A stretch of DNA of 59,704 nucleotides from Butyrivibrio sp. CAG:318 (GCA_000431815.1 FR889241.1:28758-88461), one strand, 5' to 3'. Shown: positions 7,768-17,594, counted from the first letter of the stretch. Notes: generated by a model not told the origin, from the letters alone. Made by a program: numbers and translations.

Positions 7768-8880
7768 ATGATAAAGCGCATAGAAATATTATTTATTACA
7801 ATTATAATAACCGGTGTCCTGTTTATATCCGGATGCGGCCGCGTTGCTGTACCTGAATATTCTTCATCGGATGTAATGCTTGAAGCATTTGATGAGTATT
7901 GTATGACTTACAATATCTCCAATGCCGAAGTGCGCCTCGTAGACGGAACCGGTGAAACTCTCTGGGATGCCTGCTACGGTGAATCCGAAGGAGATAGTCT
8001 TTTTGCCGTTGCAAGCATAACCAAAATGTTCACGGCAGCTGTTATTTTCAATCTTGACAAGGAATCACTTCTGAGTCTTGATGACTGTATCGACAGCTAT
8101 CTTCCGGATGGCATCGTGGATGGAATTGCCGTGATTGACGGGATTGATTATTCGCATGAAATTACCGTCCGCGAGCTTTTGTCGCACACGTCGGGCATTG
8201 CGGATTATTTCAGTGAAAATTCAGATGAATATATATCAATTCGTTCGGAAAGCTACTACAAGAACGATGTATTATATGATTTTGACCTTGCTCTGGATAT
8301 GACGAGACAGCTGGAGGCACATTTTGAGCCCGGAGAAGATGATCAGGCCTATTATTCTGATTTTAATTACCAGCTTCTCGGCAAAATAATAGAGACCGTC
8401 ACCGGACAGTCTCTTGAATATAATTATGATAAATATATCATTTCACCCGCGGGACTTGATGATACATTCCTGTTTGAGCCGGGAATGGACTGGGGAGACA
8501 TTCTTCCCATTGATATGCCCTGCGGCACAACGACCCGTCCTCTTATGGAGTCCGGAGAACGCTCTGCCGGCGGTCTCATCTCAACCGTGGATGATTTATC
8601 CCGTTTTATACAATCATACATGAACGGCGAATTGTTTGATATATCATACTTTGAGGAGATTTATGATTTTGCAAGTCTCGGCGCCGGACGTCCGGATTAC
8701 GGACTCGGTCTTATGCGGTATGATGACAATTACGAACTGTACGGCCATACCGGAAGTTTCGGAAGTGAACTTTTCTACTGTCCTGACCTCGATATATATA
8801 TCATCTGCAGTGCCAACAACTGCAGTAATGCCAAAAATATGAATCTCATTAAGTATCTTCTTGACTGCTATGCACGGTGA
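7768..8880 (+). CDS. Serine hydrolase of the class C beta-lactamase/penicillin-binding family, lipoprotein
   Basis: 370 aa. ATG at 7768 with GGAG 7 bases upstream. A lipoprotein signal ends ITGVLFISGC, with the lipidated Cys23. The beta-lactamase-fold motifs are present: SITK (Ser83, Lys86), a Tyr-type motif YSDFNYQLLG near 195 (Asp where Asn is usual), and HTG in YGHTGSFGSE near the end. Such proteins (AmpC-like, EstB-like, FmtA-like) act on the envelope as D-Ala-D-Ala peptidases or esterases. The YSD variant argues against assuming true beta-lactamase activity. Its last 32 bases overlap the end of the convergent YibE/F gene. Confidence 0.85.
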   Translation: MIKRIEILFITIIITGVLFISGCGRVAVPEYSSSDVMLEAFDEYCMTYNISNAEVRLVDGTGETLWDACYGESEGDSLFAVASITKMFTAAVIFNLDKESLLSLDDCIDSYLPDGIVDGIAVIDGIDYSHEITVRELLSHTSGIADYFSENSDEYISIRSESYYKNDVLYDFDLALDMTRQLEAHFEPGEDDQAYYSDFNYQLLGKIIETVTGQSLEYNYDKYIISPAGLDDTFLFEPGMDWGDILPIDMPCGTTTRPLMESGERSAGGLISTVDDLSRFIQSYMNGELFDISYFEEIYDFASLGAGRPDYGLGLMRYDDNYELYGHTGSFGSELFYCPDLDIYIICSANNCSNAKNMNLIKYLLDCYAR

Positions 8881-9997
8881 TATTTCTTTTGGCACCGTAC
8901 AGCAACGCAGCCATAAATGCTGTTGTCGGAACAGTAAGTATTACGCCTATGCTTCCGGCAATTCCCTGCATGATTTCAATTCCAATCGAATAAGAATTGA
9001 TAATCTGTCTGAGCGGCAGATTATATGCATAGTCAAGCACGAGAACGCTTATCGAACCACCGGCAAATGCAAGGATGAGCGTATTGGACATTGTTCCCAT
9101 CATATCCTTGCCGACATGCATTCCGCTGATAAACAATTCCTTCATTCCCAGCGTCTTTGATTTGTCATGGATTTCTGCTATCGCAGATGATACAGACATT
9201 GCCACATCCATTACTGCACCGAGCGATGCTATCAATATACCGGCAAAAAGAAGACCTCCTATCTTAATCTGCGTATTCTGACCTAAGTATACCAATGTCT
9301 CTATGTTGGACACATTATATCCGTCAATGTCTGCTGCGAGCCCGAAGATCCATGCGCTCAATCCGGAAATCAGCACTCCGAGTGTGGTTCCGAGTATTGC
9401 GGATATTGTCTTGCGGTCATTGCCGCCTATCAGATACATCGTCACAATCGTTGTAACCACTACCATTATTACCGCTGCCCAGAATGGCGACATTCCAAGA
9501 TATATCATCGGCAGGAACATAAATATGATCATTGCGAAGGTAAATATAAGTCCTATCACCGATTTTATACCGTTAAATCCCCCTATACAGCATATCAATG
9601 CCAGAAATACGGCTACATATGCTAACACTGCCACCGTTCTGTCTTTGGAATACACTCCTACCGTGGCGTTATCACCCGATACGCTGAATGTAACGATGAC
9701 TTTATCGCCTTTATAACAGGTTGCTCCGAAAAGATTTCCCTCAGAACTGGTTGCTTCATAGATTTCGCCTTTATGTGAACCGCTTTTTATCATCACCTTC
9801 AAAAGCTGGTATCCGGCTCTCTGTCCGTCAGGCTGGAGGTTATCTGTCACAACTTCAGTTACAACTGCTTTTTCGTACGAATATCCCTTCATTGAAACCA
9901 TTTCTGTTTTTTCAAAAGAGTTAAGCCGCCAAAGGGCAGCCCCAAGGGCTGCCACAATGACAAGTATTATTGTACACTTGATTAATTTATTTTTCAT
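8849..9997 (-). CDS. YibE/F family membrane protein
   Basis: 382 aa. It starts directly after the stop of the metallophosphatase gene (TAAATG junction at 9995-10000), so translation is probably coupled; only a weak GAAAGAG precedes it. An N-terminal membrane anchor and a small beta-rich domain (about 35-125, with YEATSSEGNLFGATCYKGDKV) precede seven or eight membrane helices. The blocks AVMDVAMSVSSAIAEI and MGTMSNTLILAFAGGS identify the YibE/F family. Transported substrate and function are not known. The 3' end overlaps the convergent beta-lactamase-like gene by 32 bases. Confidence 0.88.
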   Translation of the reverse strand: MKNKLIKCTIILVIVAALGAALWRLNSFEKTEMVSMKGYSYEKAVVTEVVTDNLQPDGQRAGYQLLKVMIKSGSHKGEIYEATSSEGNLFGATCYKGDKVIVTFSVSGDNATVGVYSKDRTVAVLAYVAVFLALICCIGGFNGIKSVIGLIFTFAMIIFMFLPMIYLGMSPFWAAVIMVVVTTIVTMYLIGGNDRKTISAILGTTLGVLISGLSAWIFGLAADIDGYNVSNIETLVYLGQNTQIKIGGLLFAGILIASLGAVMDVAMSVSSAIAEIHDKSKTLGMKELFISGMHVGKDMMGTMSNTLILAFAGGSISVLVLDYAYNLPLRQIINSYSIGIEIMQGIAGSIGVILTVPTTAFMAALLYGAKRNITVHSSQEDT

Positions 9998-12001
9998 TTA
10001 CTGCTGTTTTCTCTTTCTATCTGATACAAGTACTGCTGTAAGTCCGATAAATGCAACGCCTGCAAGTGTAAACCAGATTGCCATTCCTGTTCCTTCCTTG
10101 GCATAACCTGCGACTACATCTTTGTCATCATCCTTGACATCGTCCTCTTTATCATCATCCTTATTGCCATTATCGATTTTTACAAGTTTGCTTTCAACAT
10201 CTGCAAGTCCGGCTGCTGCACTTGCAACATCTTTGGTCGTTGCTTCTGCATTGTCTGCGATGGTCTGTGCTGCATCGATAAGTGCCTGTGCCTCTGCGAT
10301 TGATGTGTCTGTGTAAAGTCCTGACTTCTTAGCCTCATCAAGTTTCTTCTGTGCTTCTTCGATTGCACTTACGAGTGATGTTTTGTCTGCCTGCTTAACG
10401 ATTGTGTAAGCTGTTGCAATTCCGCCGTCTGCTACAAGTTCTTCGTTCGTAGCTGCATCATAGGTTCTTACGGTAAGTGTTACATCAGTGATATCGATTA
10501 CGGAATATGTAGGTCTCCAGCTCTGGCTTCTTGCTGCGATGTAATCCTGCTGTGTACCGATTAACTGATAATACTTACTACCTGTTGCCGAGTTAGCCTC
10601 AAAGTATACTGTTCCTTCAGGATCGATTACTTTATGTGCATTATCTGCATTGCTTTCAAGATTGTAGCAAATGTTGTCGTTAAGATAAGCATTGAAATCA
10701 TCTGTTGCTGATGTTGAAGGAGCCTTTGTATAATCTGTATGGTCTTTTCCGTCTGTAGAAATCTGGTATGTTCTTGAATATGTATGGTCATGTCCCTGTA
10801 AAACAGCATCGAAATCATAATTATCAATGATCGGTGTAAGCTGTGTTCTTAAAACCATACCGTCAGTATCTGAGTGGTCATATCCTGAACCGTAGATATC
10901 CTGGTGGAACATAAGCACTCTCCACTTGGCATCCTTATTGTTCTCAACTGCTTCTTTAATAACATTTTCATGTGTTGCGCAGTTGTAATTGTTGGTATCA
11001 ATACTTACAAAGAGTGTGTTGCCATATCTGAAATAGTAATCTGTACCTGCTGTTGTGGCTCCCTCTGTGTTCTCAGCTTTGACAGCTGCATTCGGCGTAT
11101 TGAAATGGTTCTGGTAATTGACCGACTTGGAATCATGGTTACCGATTGTGGTTGCTATCGGTGTGCTTCTAAGCTGTGACGGATAAAGAAATCCTGCGTA
11201 TTCAATCTGCTGTTCAAGCTTATCCTCCTCCTTTGTTACCTTGGTCTGATTGATCTGGTCACCTGCCGAAAGGATGAAGCTGATATCTGTATGTGCACTG
11301 AGTGCTGAATTAAGTGTTCCCTGCCAGTTATAAGCATCATTCATTGCATGATACTCTTTGGTATTGGAATCCTGTCCTACTGATGCACCGATCTGCGGGT
11401 CACCCACATACATAACCGAGAAGCTATCGGTGGATTTGGTTGAGTAATCAATTGCATCTGACCACTTGCCGTCACAGTAGTACTGATATTTATATGAAGT
11501 ATTCTCATCAAGTCCGGTAACGGTTACCTTGTTTGGATAAAGAGTAACACTTGAACCGTTTTCAATAACTGTCTCTGCCTTATCGATATTCTGTGTTCCG
11601 TCAAATGTTTTAATCTCTTTTCCTGTTGAATCAAGAAGTCTCACCATCGGAGTCTCCTTGGTAAGTGAATACCATCCAAAGTTAAGTTCTGTGGCATCCT
11701 TGCCAGGTGTAAGAGCAACCTGCTCATAATTACGGCTTAATGATGTCCACTTTGTCTGCCAGTCAGCCCATGCTTCGCTGTCTGCATATACATTGGAATA
11801 AACCGTTTTCTCTTCCGACTCATGTCCGTCTTCCACGAAGCATGCGTCCTTAACCTGGCTTCCGGTTGTCTTGCTGCTTGATGCATCATTCCATGCAGCT
11901 CTCATTGAACTTCTTGCATACGCACATGTTGTTCCCATTACCATACCTGCTACCATTGTTGCAGCAAGCATACCTGATACAATTTTTTTGCTTTTTCTCA
12001 T
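9998..12001 (-). CDS. Surface-anchored purple-acid-phosphatase-like metallophosphoesterase with FIVAR repeat
   Basis: 667 aa. ATG at 12001 has GGAGAGAG upstream; a longer start lacks a ribosome site. The order is a signal peptide (about 1-30), an N-terminal beta-sandwich like the domain before purple acid phosphatases (about 85-185), then a calcineurin-type catalytic domain. The metal ligands read VGDPQIG, SAGDQIN, IGNHD, MFHQD and QGHDHTY in canonical order. A helical FIVAR-like unit (about 560-625) carries many Ala, Glu and Lys residues. A very acidic Asp/Lys linker, one membrane helix and the basic tail SDRKRKQQ anchor the protein; I see no LPxTG sorting signal. It probably releases phosphate from organic phosphates outside the cell. 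Confidence 0.85.
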   Translation of the reverse strand: MRKSKKIVSGMLAATMVAGMVMGTTCAYARSSMRAAWNDASSSKTTGSQVKDACFVEDGHESEEKTVYSNVYADSEAWADWQTKWTSLSRNYEQVALTPGKDATELNFGWYSLTKETPMVRLLDSTGKEIKTFDGTQNIDKAETVIENGSSVTLYPNKVTVTGLDENTSYKYQYYCDGKWSDAIDYSTKSTDSFSVMYVGDPQIGASVGQDSNTKEYHAMNDAYNWQGTLNSALSAHTDISFILSAGDQINQTKVTKEEDKLEQQIEYAGFLYPSQLRSTPIATTIGNHDSKSVNYQNHFNTPNAAVKAENTEGATTAGTDYYFRYGNTLFVSIDTNNYNCATHENVIKEAVENNKDAKWRVLMFHQDIYGSGYDHSDTDGMVLRTQLTPIIDNYDFDAVLQGHDHTYSRTYQISTDGKDHTDYTKAPSTSATDDFNAYLNDNICYNLESNADNAHKVIDPEGTVYFEANSATGSKYYQLIGTQQDYIAARSQSWRPTYSVIDITDVTLTVRTYDAATNEELVADGGIATAYTIVKQADKTSLVSAIEEAQKKLDEAKKSGLYTDTSIAEAQALIDAAQTIADNAEATTKDVASAAAGLADVESKLVKIDNGNKDDDKEDDVKDDDKDVVAGYAKEGTGMAIWFTLAGVAFIGLTAVLVSDRKRKQQ

Positions 12002-12070
12002 AAAACTCTCTCCTTGTTCTACGCTTAAATGTTTTTCATTCAACACATATTAAGATAGAGTCGGTATGTA

Positions 12071-12126
12071 AAAAGCAAAACCGCCGTGCTGTAAAGACTG
12101 TGTAATGTCTTCGTAAGCACGACGGC
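12071..12126 (-). terminator. Rho-independent terminator of the surface-polymer operon
   Basis: A long imperfect stem (12083-12098 with 12107-12126) is followed on the minus strand by a T-rich tail (12071-12080). It sits 8 bases downstream of the acyltransferase stop and closes the nine-gene operon. Confidence 0.8.
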
Positions 12127-12133
12127 TGTATTA

Positions 12134-13222
12134 TTAAATCGTATTTACTTTCAATTTCTTACGTTTGTGAATTGCCTCGTATATAATCATTATTATTACC
12201 GAAATAATTACCGATGGGAAAAATATTGTTACAAATGCATGTGAAAAACTTGCATCCGGCCACATGTATAATGTAAACATCCTGACAGGTGATTGTATAA
12301 AATATATCCATAAACTTAATTTACCTACCGTTCTGCTCACACTATTATTACATAGCCGCATAAAAATACTTTGTCCGCTCATGGTAATTGCAACAGCTAT
12401 TGTAAAAAATATATTGATTATATTTACACATGTAGCCGTACCGTAATTCATCATGGCGATACATGCAATATATAAAATTGGCTCTGCAAACCTGATTGTG
12501 TTTTTTCTGGCTTTACTCATCGTATCGAATGAATTTTTGATATATTCCATTATCACATAGGATAAACAGCCTAAATTGATGCTTACAAAACCTCGTAACA
12601 GTCCATATTTCATAAATCCGGTCCATAAATCAATTCCATGATAACCTTCCTGTGTCATACCATAGAATCCGGACAATGCAACTGCTATAATCGGTGCTGC
12701 TATGTAACAATAATTACGTCTCCATTTGCGAAGCAACGGATACGTCACAAACATAACAACTAACATCGCAGACACATACCATGATATACCCAGGACATTG
12801 GTATTCGGTATTCCTGACATATCCAATAACATAATATTAGGAATTGCACATACTAATTTCATGATGAATTTTCTCATACCTTGTTCATGCAATATGTCAA
12901 TACCGTTTCTAAATATATACATTGGAAATGCCATCATCCATGCAATAATAAATGCCGGAAAAACAGTTTTTATTTTTCCCCATATAAATCCGACATTTTC
13001 CTTGCCGATTTCTTTAAGACCGGTATTTTCATCCATACGCATTACATGTGCCGCCATGAAAAATCCGGACACTACGAAGAAGAACTCAACGCCGTATCTT
13101 CCCCATACAAAAAGAAATGTGTCACCATGATAGTACTCCCCTACATGCATTACAACGATGATAAGGCAGAATATTATTTTCCACCAGTCTATAACACCAT
13201 TGTATACTTTTTTTGCCTCCAT
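12134..13222 (-). CDS. Acyltransferase 3 family membrane protein
   Basis: 362 aa. The ATG at 13222 is 9 bases from GGAGG; a TTG at 13228 is too close. The N-terminal helix IDWWKIIFCLIIVVMHVGEYY carries the His of the family, and GVEFFFVVSGFFMAAHVM is the second signature. About ten membrane helices follow, as in OafA-, WecH- and SucA-type acyltransferases. Such enzymes usually O-acetylate or otherwise acylate surface polysaccharides. As the last gene of the polymer operon it probably decorates the exported product; donor and acceptor cannot be read from the sequence. Confidence 0.85.
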   Translation of the reverse strand: MEAKKVYNGVIDWWKIIFCLIIVVMHVGEYYHGDTFLFVWGRYGVEFFFVVSGFFMAAHVMRMDENTGLKEIGKENVGFIWGKIKTVFPAFIIAWMMAFPMYIFRNGIDILHEQGMRKFIMKLVCAIPNIMLLDMSGIPNTNVLGISWYVSAMLVVMFVTYPLLRKWRRNYCYIAAPIIAVALSGFYGMTQEGYHGIDLWTGFMKYGLLRGFVSINLGCLSYVIMEYIKNSFDTMSKARKNTIRFAEPILYIACIAMMNYGTATCVNIINIFFTIAVAITMSGQSIFMRLCNNSVSRTVGKLSLWIYFIQSPVRMFTLYMWPDASFSHAFVTIFFPSVIISVIIMIIYEAIHKRKKLKVNTI

Positions 13223-13241
13223 ATCCAAAAGCCTCCATATG

Positions 13242-15920
13242 CTATTCTATAACATTTTTCTGATAGTCTATCATAACATCATATATACGCTTGCAGTTGT
13301 TGTGGTCGCTGAACTCGAAGAAGTCATCCGCTCTTGCACGGTATTCATCCTTCATCACACAGTTATTCTTCATATAGTCAATAAGTGTATCTATGAGTTC
13401 ATCATTGTTATGGCATATCTCACCGAATGCCATTGTATCATAGTGATACGTTCCTTCCTCATAATGCTGGGGAATGTCGTCATGGTGAAGGTATACCAGC
13501 GGTTTGCGCATATAGGCGAAATCAAACTGAACACCCGAATAATCCGTAACCATAAGGCTTGATTCCCTGAACACCTTCTCATAGCTCATATCGCCTGTCG
13601 AAGGAATTATGTCCACATAATCATTCTTATCGAAATCATCCACCTGCGGACTTACAATAGGATGAAGCACATATGCTATCCTGTAATTGTATTTACGCGC
13701 TGCATCAAGAAGTCTGGTATCATTAATAAGAGAATTATAAATTCTGTAATAATCCGTTTCCTTGAATAATGGGTTGTAATCCCTGGCAACGCCCTCGTTA
13801 CGTGTAACCGGTACAGAAGCCTGCATTCTCCATGTCGGAGTTATAAGAATCTGTCTCTTATCATCATTGATTAATCCGTCATAACGCGGCACACCCGTAA
13901 GTTTAAGTGCATTAAATCCGGCATAATCATACACCGGTCTGCTCAGATTATCAATCTCATACTTGGATGCACAGAAATATAATCTTGTATTATCGCGAAG
14001 CCGGTTCTGTGCAATCGCTATTTTCTGGATCGACATTCCGTGCTGCACGCATGCTACATGAAAATGTATAAGGTCTCTTACATGCGCCGATGCCGACATT
14101 GAATAATCGTTGAATGCAAATACCGTGGAGTTGCTTATGACCATCATATCCGCATACAGAAAAATAAGTCTGTGTTTAATGCTCCTCCTGATAAGCGGTT
14201 TGTAGCCCTCTGCCTTAAGCCTCTTGCAATCCGGGCATTTCTTGTCGACAAGATAGTATTTCTTAATACCGTCATTCTGTGCCGAAGCATATTTAAAAAT
14301 ATATTCGGAAGAATCTCCTGCCTTATAAATCTTATCGATAAACATCCATATAGGTTTACGTTTCATGAACGGCTTACATATAAAATACGCCATTCTGACA
14401 AGCAGGAACTTATATGTTTCAAGTTTACGCGACATTAACATCTCAAACCAAAGCTTCATCTCACGCTTAAAGATTGAGCGTTTACGTATCTTATATATTA
14501 CAATCGTTGAGAATTTATATGCTGCCATATAATTTTCTCCGAATGTCCAGTAACTGTTTTTAAATTTACCGGAAAGACAGCTTGTATGTGAATCAAATGA
14601 AATTCTTAACAAATCTTCCCATTCACCGACACTGTATTTAAACGCAATTGACTGGCGTTCTACGTTTTCAACCGGAATCACTACCCTGAAAGAAATTCTC
14701 TTATAGAATGAAATTCCGAAAAGCTTCGTATGTGAATATCTCTCGCGTTTCTCAACTTCGATTATTCCATTCTCAGTCTCAACATAAAAATGTCCTTCTT
14801 CGATATCATATATACCTGACAATGTACCGTCTATTGCAAGTTTACCGTCACGGTAATCCATAAACTGGATATTCACCTTCTGGCTGATTCCTGATGCCGC
14901 AAGAACACCTGCCGCGCCGTAGTACGGCTTACCGTTAAGATAATATCTGGAAAGCCTGTACGATTCGTCATGATATTTTATCTTCATGAAGAGTTCCTGA
15001 ACATAGAATTTCTTGCCGCAGAATTCAAGGTTATGGCTGTTCATTATTATCTCATCATCGATGTGCTTAAGCACCCTTGACCATGACCAGAGATAATCCT
15101 CTGCCTCCTCTATAGGCACGCAATGCTTATTAAGGTTGTTTAAATTGGCTTCCACCCTGTTGTTAAGTGCATATATTGCCTGTGTCTGGATTATAGCAGG
15201 TACTTTGCCGTTCATTGACTCAAGGTACGGAACCCAGAATTTGTCAATTGCCTCATAATACCATTCTGCCTCATAGTATCCTTCAAAAAATACCGTGCTG
15301 TCCTCACTTGCCTCATGAAATTCATATATCTGTTCATTGACATAAAGCATCTTCATTTCTTTCAGCATTATATCAAACAGAAAGGCCTTTTCAGTTTCAT
15401 ATCTGATATCTGTTCTCAGAGGCCCATTTTTCCAGTATGACGAATCAATCCATGTTCCCTCAAGGAAATACGGAAGACAGTTATACTGTGTATTAAAATT
15501 AATCTCAAGATAAGGCAGTGTACTTTTTATTCGTGAAAAAACATCATTTATGACTTCGCCTTCATGTTTCTTTGCCGGTATTGCGAGTTTATATCCATGT
15601 ACGGACTCAAGATATTTAACCATACTGCTAAGGTATGAAGGACCGAAGCTGCTTCCTGCTTTGATAACGGTAACGAAATGTCCATTGACATCACCGACAG
15701 CATTAATATCATAAGATTCGGATATCCTGACATTAGGCCATTTGGCAAACTGGGCAGCTGCGTCATCTGTCAATGACTTATCTTCTGAACATATAATAAG
15801 TTCCACTTTGTCGGCAGCTATATCCTGCAATTTAAGGAGGCTTCCTGTCTTAGCATTACAGGACGCCTCCTCTGATAAAATGTATATTAAGGACACCGCA
15901 ATGTCTTTATTATACATCAT
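13242..15920 (-). CDS. CDP-glycerol glycerophosphotransferase family protein with degenerate GT2-like N-terminus
   Basis: 892 aa. ATG at 15920 is 9 bases after GGAGG and overlaps the previous gene by 11 bases. Residues 1-250 resemble a family 2 glycosyltransferase fold (VSLIYILSEEA, ELIICSEDKS) but lack a clear DxD metal motif. Residues 300-500 form a beta-rich region. The last 390 residues are a TagB/TagF-type GT-B domain with ACVQHGMS, TGVPRYDGL, ILITPTWR and MVTDYSGVQFDFAYMRKPLVYL. That domain transfers phosphopolyol units from CDP-glycerol or a similar donor onto a growing teichoic-acid-like chain at the inner membrane face. The cytidylyltransferase next door could supply the donor. Whether the polyol is glycerol, ribitol or another is open. 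Confidence 0.85.
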   Translation of the reverse strand: MMYNKDIAVSLIYILSEEASCNAKTGSLLKLQDIAADKVELIICSEDKSLTDDAAAQFAKWPNVRISESYDINAVGDVNGHFVTVIKAGSSFGPSYLSSMVKYLESVHGYKLAIPAKKHEGEVINDVFSRIKSTLPYLEINFNTQYNCLPYFLEGTWIDSSYWKNGPLRTDIRYETEKAFLFDIMLKEMKMLYVNEQIYEFHEASEDSTVFFEGYYEAEWYYEAIDKFWVPYLESMNGKVPAIIQTQAIYALNNRVEANLNNLNKHCVPIEEAEDYLWSWSRVLKHIDDEIIMNSHNLEFCGKKFYVQELFMKIKYHDESYRLSRYYLNGKPYYGAAGVLAASGISQKVNIQFMDYRDGKLAIDGTLSGIYDIEEGHFYVETENGIIEVEKRERYSHTKLFGISFYKRISFRVVIPVENVERQSIAFKYSVGEWEDLLRISFDSHTSCLSGKFKNSYWTFGENYMAAYKFSTIVIYKIRKRSIFKREMKLWFEMLMSRKLETYKFLLVRMAYFICKPFMKRKPIWMFIDKIYKAGDSSEYIFKYASAQNDGIKKYYLVDKKCPDCKRLKAEGYKPLIRRSIKHRLIFLYADMMVISNSTVFAFNDYSMSASAHVRDLIHFHVACVQHGMSIQKIAIAQNRLRDNTRLYFCASKYEIDNLSRPVYDYAGFNALKLTGVPRYDGLINDDKRQILITPTWRMQASVPVTRNEGVARDYNPLFKETDYYRIYNSLINDTRLLDAARKYNYRIAYVLHPIVSPQVDDFDKNDYVDIIPSTGDMSYEKVFRESSLMVTDYSGVQFDFAYMRKPLVYLHHDDIPQHYEEGTYHYDTMAFGEICHNNDELIDTLIDYMKNNCVMKDEYRARADDFFEFSDHNNCKRIYDVMIDYQKNVIE

Positions 15921-16647
15921 AAGTTAATTCCTCCTTGGCAAACTTCTTATAATGCTCATAATAATAATGAGAACGAAGTGTGTAAAGATCTTCCGGTGTC
16001 GTAACCTTAATGTTATCACGCTCACCGATAAATATATGGATATTCTCACCAAGTTCAATAAGGAGATCCGCTGATGATGTCGGATTTACAAGTCCTCTCT
16101 TGGCTGCTTCCTCATGTGCCCAGAGAATCTTACGCATAGTATATCCCTGCGGAGCCTGTGTAATGTACATATTCTCCCTCGGCATATTGGTATTGCAATT
16201 CATTCCGTCAGTACTTACAAGTACCGAATCAATGCTTCTTACAACCGGAACAGCCGTCTCATACTCTTTGGCAAGTTCAATACAATCCGATATAAGCTGC
16301 TCAGACATTACCGGTCTTACTCCGTCACAGATAAGAATTATATCAGTATCGGTTGCATCTTTGGCAACTTCAACAACTCCGTTATGAATCGACTCAAATC
16401 CGTTAGCTCCTCCCGGAACAATTGCTTTAACTTTCTCAATCTTATATTCTTTGATAAGATCCTTAAGATGATCTATACCTGTTGCTATACATGACACAAC
16501 AATATCATCTACAAGCGGATGCTTTGAAAAATTCTCAAGCGTTCTTATAATGATAGGCTTGCCGTCTACCTCGATAAACTGTTTAGGTGTATTTGCTGAT
16601 TTCATTCTTGTACCGGTTCCTCCGGCAAATAACATTGCGTGTACCAT
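15910..16647 (-). CDS. IspD/TarI-family cytidylyltransferase
   Basis: 245 aa. ATG at 16647 with GGAGG 5 bases upstream. The nucleotide-binding start MLFAGGTGTRMKSANTPKQF, the metal-site block ILICDGVRPVM, ITQAPQGY, and the C-terminal NIKVTTPEDL all belong to the IspD/TarI family that makes CDP-sugar alcohols from CTP. The DGVRP form is closer to the TarI (ribitol-5-phosphate) branch than to the HDAARP usual in IspD. Its place between LicD and CDP-polyol transferase genes also points to CDP-polyol synthesis rather than isoprenoid synthesis. The exact polyol is unknown, and no TarJ-type reductase is present in the window. Confidence 0.8.
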   Translation of the reverse strand: MVHAMLFAGGTGTRMKSANTPKQFIEVDGKPIIIRTLENFSKHPLVDDIVVSCIATGIDHLKDLIKEYKIEKVKAIVPGGANGFESIHNGVVEVAKDATDTDIILICDGVRPVMSEQLISDCIELAKEYETAVPVVRSIDSVLVSTDGMNCNTNMPRENMYITQAPQGYTMRKILWAHEEAAKRGLVNPTSSADLLIELGENIHIFIGERDNIKVTTPEDLYTLRSHYYYEHYKKFAKEELTYDV

Positions 16648-16676
16648 AAAATCCTCCTTCATAAAGTGCACTTAGT

Positions 16677-17594
16677 TTATATCATATCAGCGTATTTACT
16701 GATATCGTATTCTATAATCGTATGACGTTCCCTGTCTGCTTCGTCAGGTATCGTCATATAGTTACCGTATAAATGTGACAGATATTTATGAATCTCCTTC
16801 GGGAAAAAATACTGTCTGTCCTCATATTGCATAAGTACCGGATCCATAAACCATTTTCTTAAATACTGCTCACCGCCGAAATGTCCTCTTCCTGCCGGTA
16901 TTGCAATAATGTCTGATTTATCGTTATGACAGTTACTCAATGCTTTCTCTGTTGTAAGCAGCCATTTTCGGAGACTTCTGAATGAAAATAAAGTTCCGAT
17001 TGCTTTCTTCTTGCCAAGCATGCGTCCGAGTTCCGGATCTGCTTCAATAACTGCACCCATACGCCGGTATTTATCCTTAATCCTTACACACGAGCATATG
17101 AACTGTAATCCGTCAGAAGTAAACCTCTGCCACAGCCGTCCGATACGGCTCTTTCTTACATTCTCTATCGGGAATACATCTATAAACAATCCGGCATTCC
17201 TCTTATCATTGTCCGCCGGTTCAACAAAACGTGTTCCGTTAAGCCTGATCTTCATAAAATTCAGATCATAATCCGGAGATGTATTGATATTCTGAACTGT
17301 GTATTTACCCGGATATGCCTTATTAATAAGTTCCGGAAGTCTGTCATAGTCTTTACGCAGAAGACATATATCTATATCGTCATCCCACGGAATGAAGCCT
17401 TTATGCCTTACCGCGCCGATTGCGCATCCTCCGGTCATCACATACCTGAGATTATTCTCCGTGCATACATCATGAATATCATCCATGATAAGTAAAAGCA
17501 ATTTCTGAACATCATGTACATCCTTATCGCTAAGTGTATAATGCACTTTCTCATATTCAGCCCATTTCTTAAGTGAATGAAAAGTACTTAACAT
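16677..17594 (-). CDS. LicD-family phosphotransferase (first of two)
   Basis: 305 aa. ATG at 17594 with GGTGG upstream. The LicD nucleotidyltransferase-fold core is clear: GGCAIGAVRHKGFIPWDDDIDICL near residues 55-80, then LNFMKIRLNGTRFV and LFIDVFPIENV. LicD proteins move phosphocholine or other phospho-alcohols from CDP-activated donors onto cell-surface glycans; the DDDID acidic cluster binds metal. It is 4 bases from the other LicD gene. The two share the core but differ in the C-terminal half, so they are not a recent duplication and may act on different acceptors. Confidence 0.88.
   Translation of the reverse strand: MLSTFHSLKKWAEYEKVHYTLSDKDVHDVQKLLLLIMDDIHDVCTENNLRYVMTGGCAIGAVRHKGFIPWDDDIDICLLRKDYDRLPELINKAYPGKYTVQNINTSPDYDLNFMKIRLNGTRFVEPADNDKRNAGLFIDVFPIENVRKSRIGRLWQRFTSDGLQFICSCVRIKDKYRRMGAVIEADPELGRMLGKKKAIGTLFSFRSLRKWLLTTEKALSNCHNDKSDIIAIPAGRGHFGGEQYLRKWFMDPVLMQYEDRQYFFPKEIHKYLSHLYGNYMTIPDEADRERHTIIEYDISKYADMI

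Noticed and set aside
12071..12126. Riboswitch or small RNA before the metallophosphatase gene
   Set aside because: It is a long hairpin followed by a T-rich tail 8 bases after the acyltransferase stop, which is a terminator.
15910..16647. Assignment as the essential isoprenoid enzyme IspD
   Set aside because: The DGVRP motif and position among LicD and CDP-polyol transferase genes favour a TarI-like role; a clear choice needs phylogeny.
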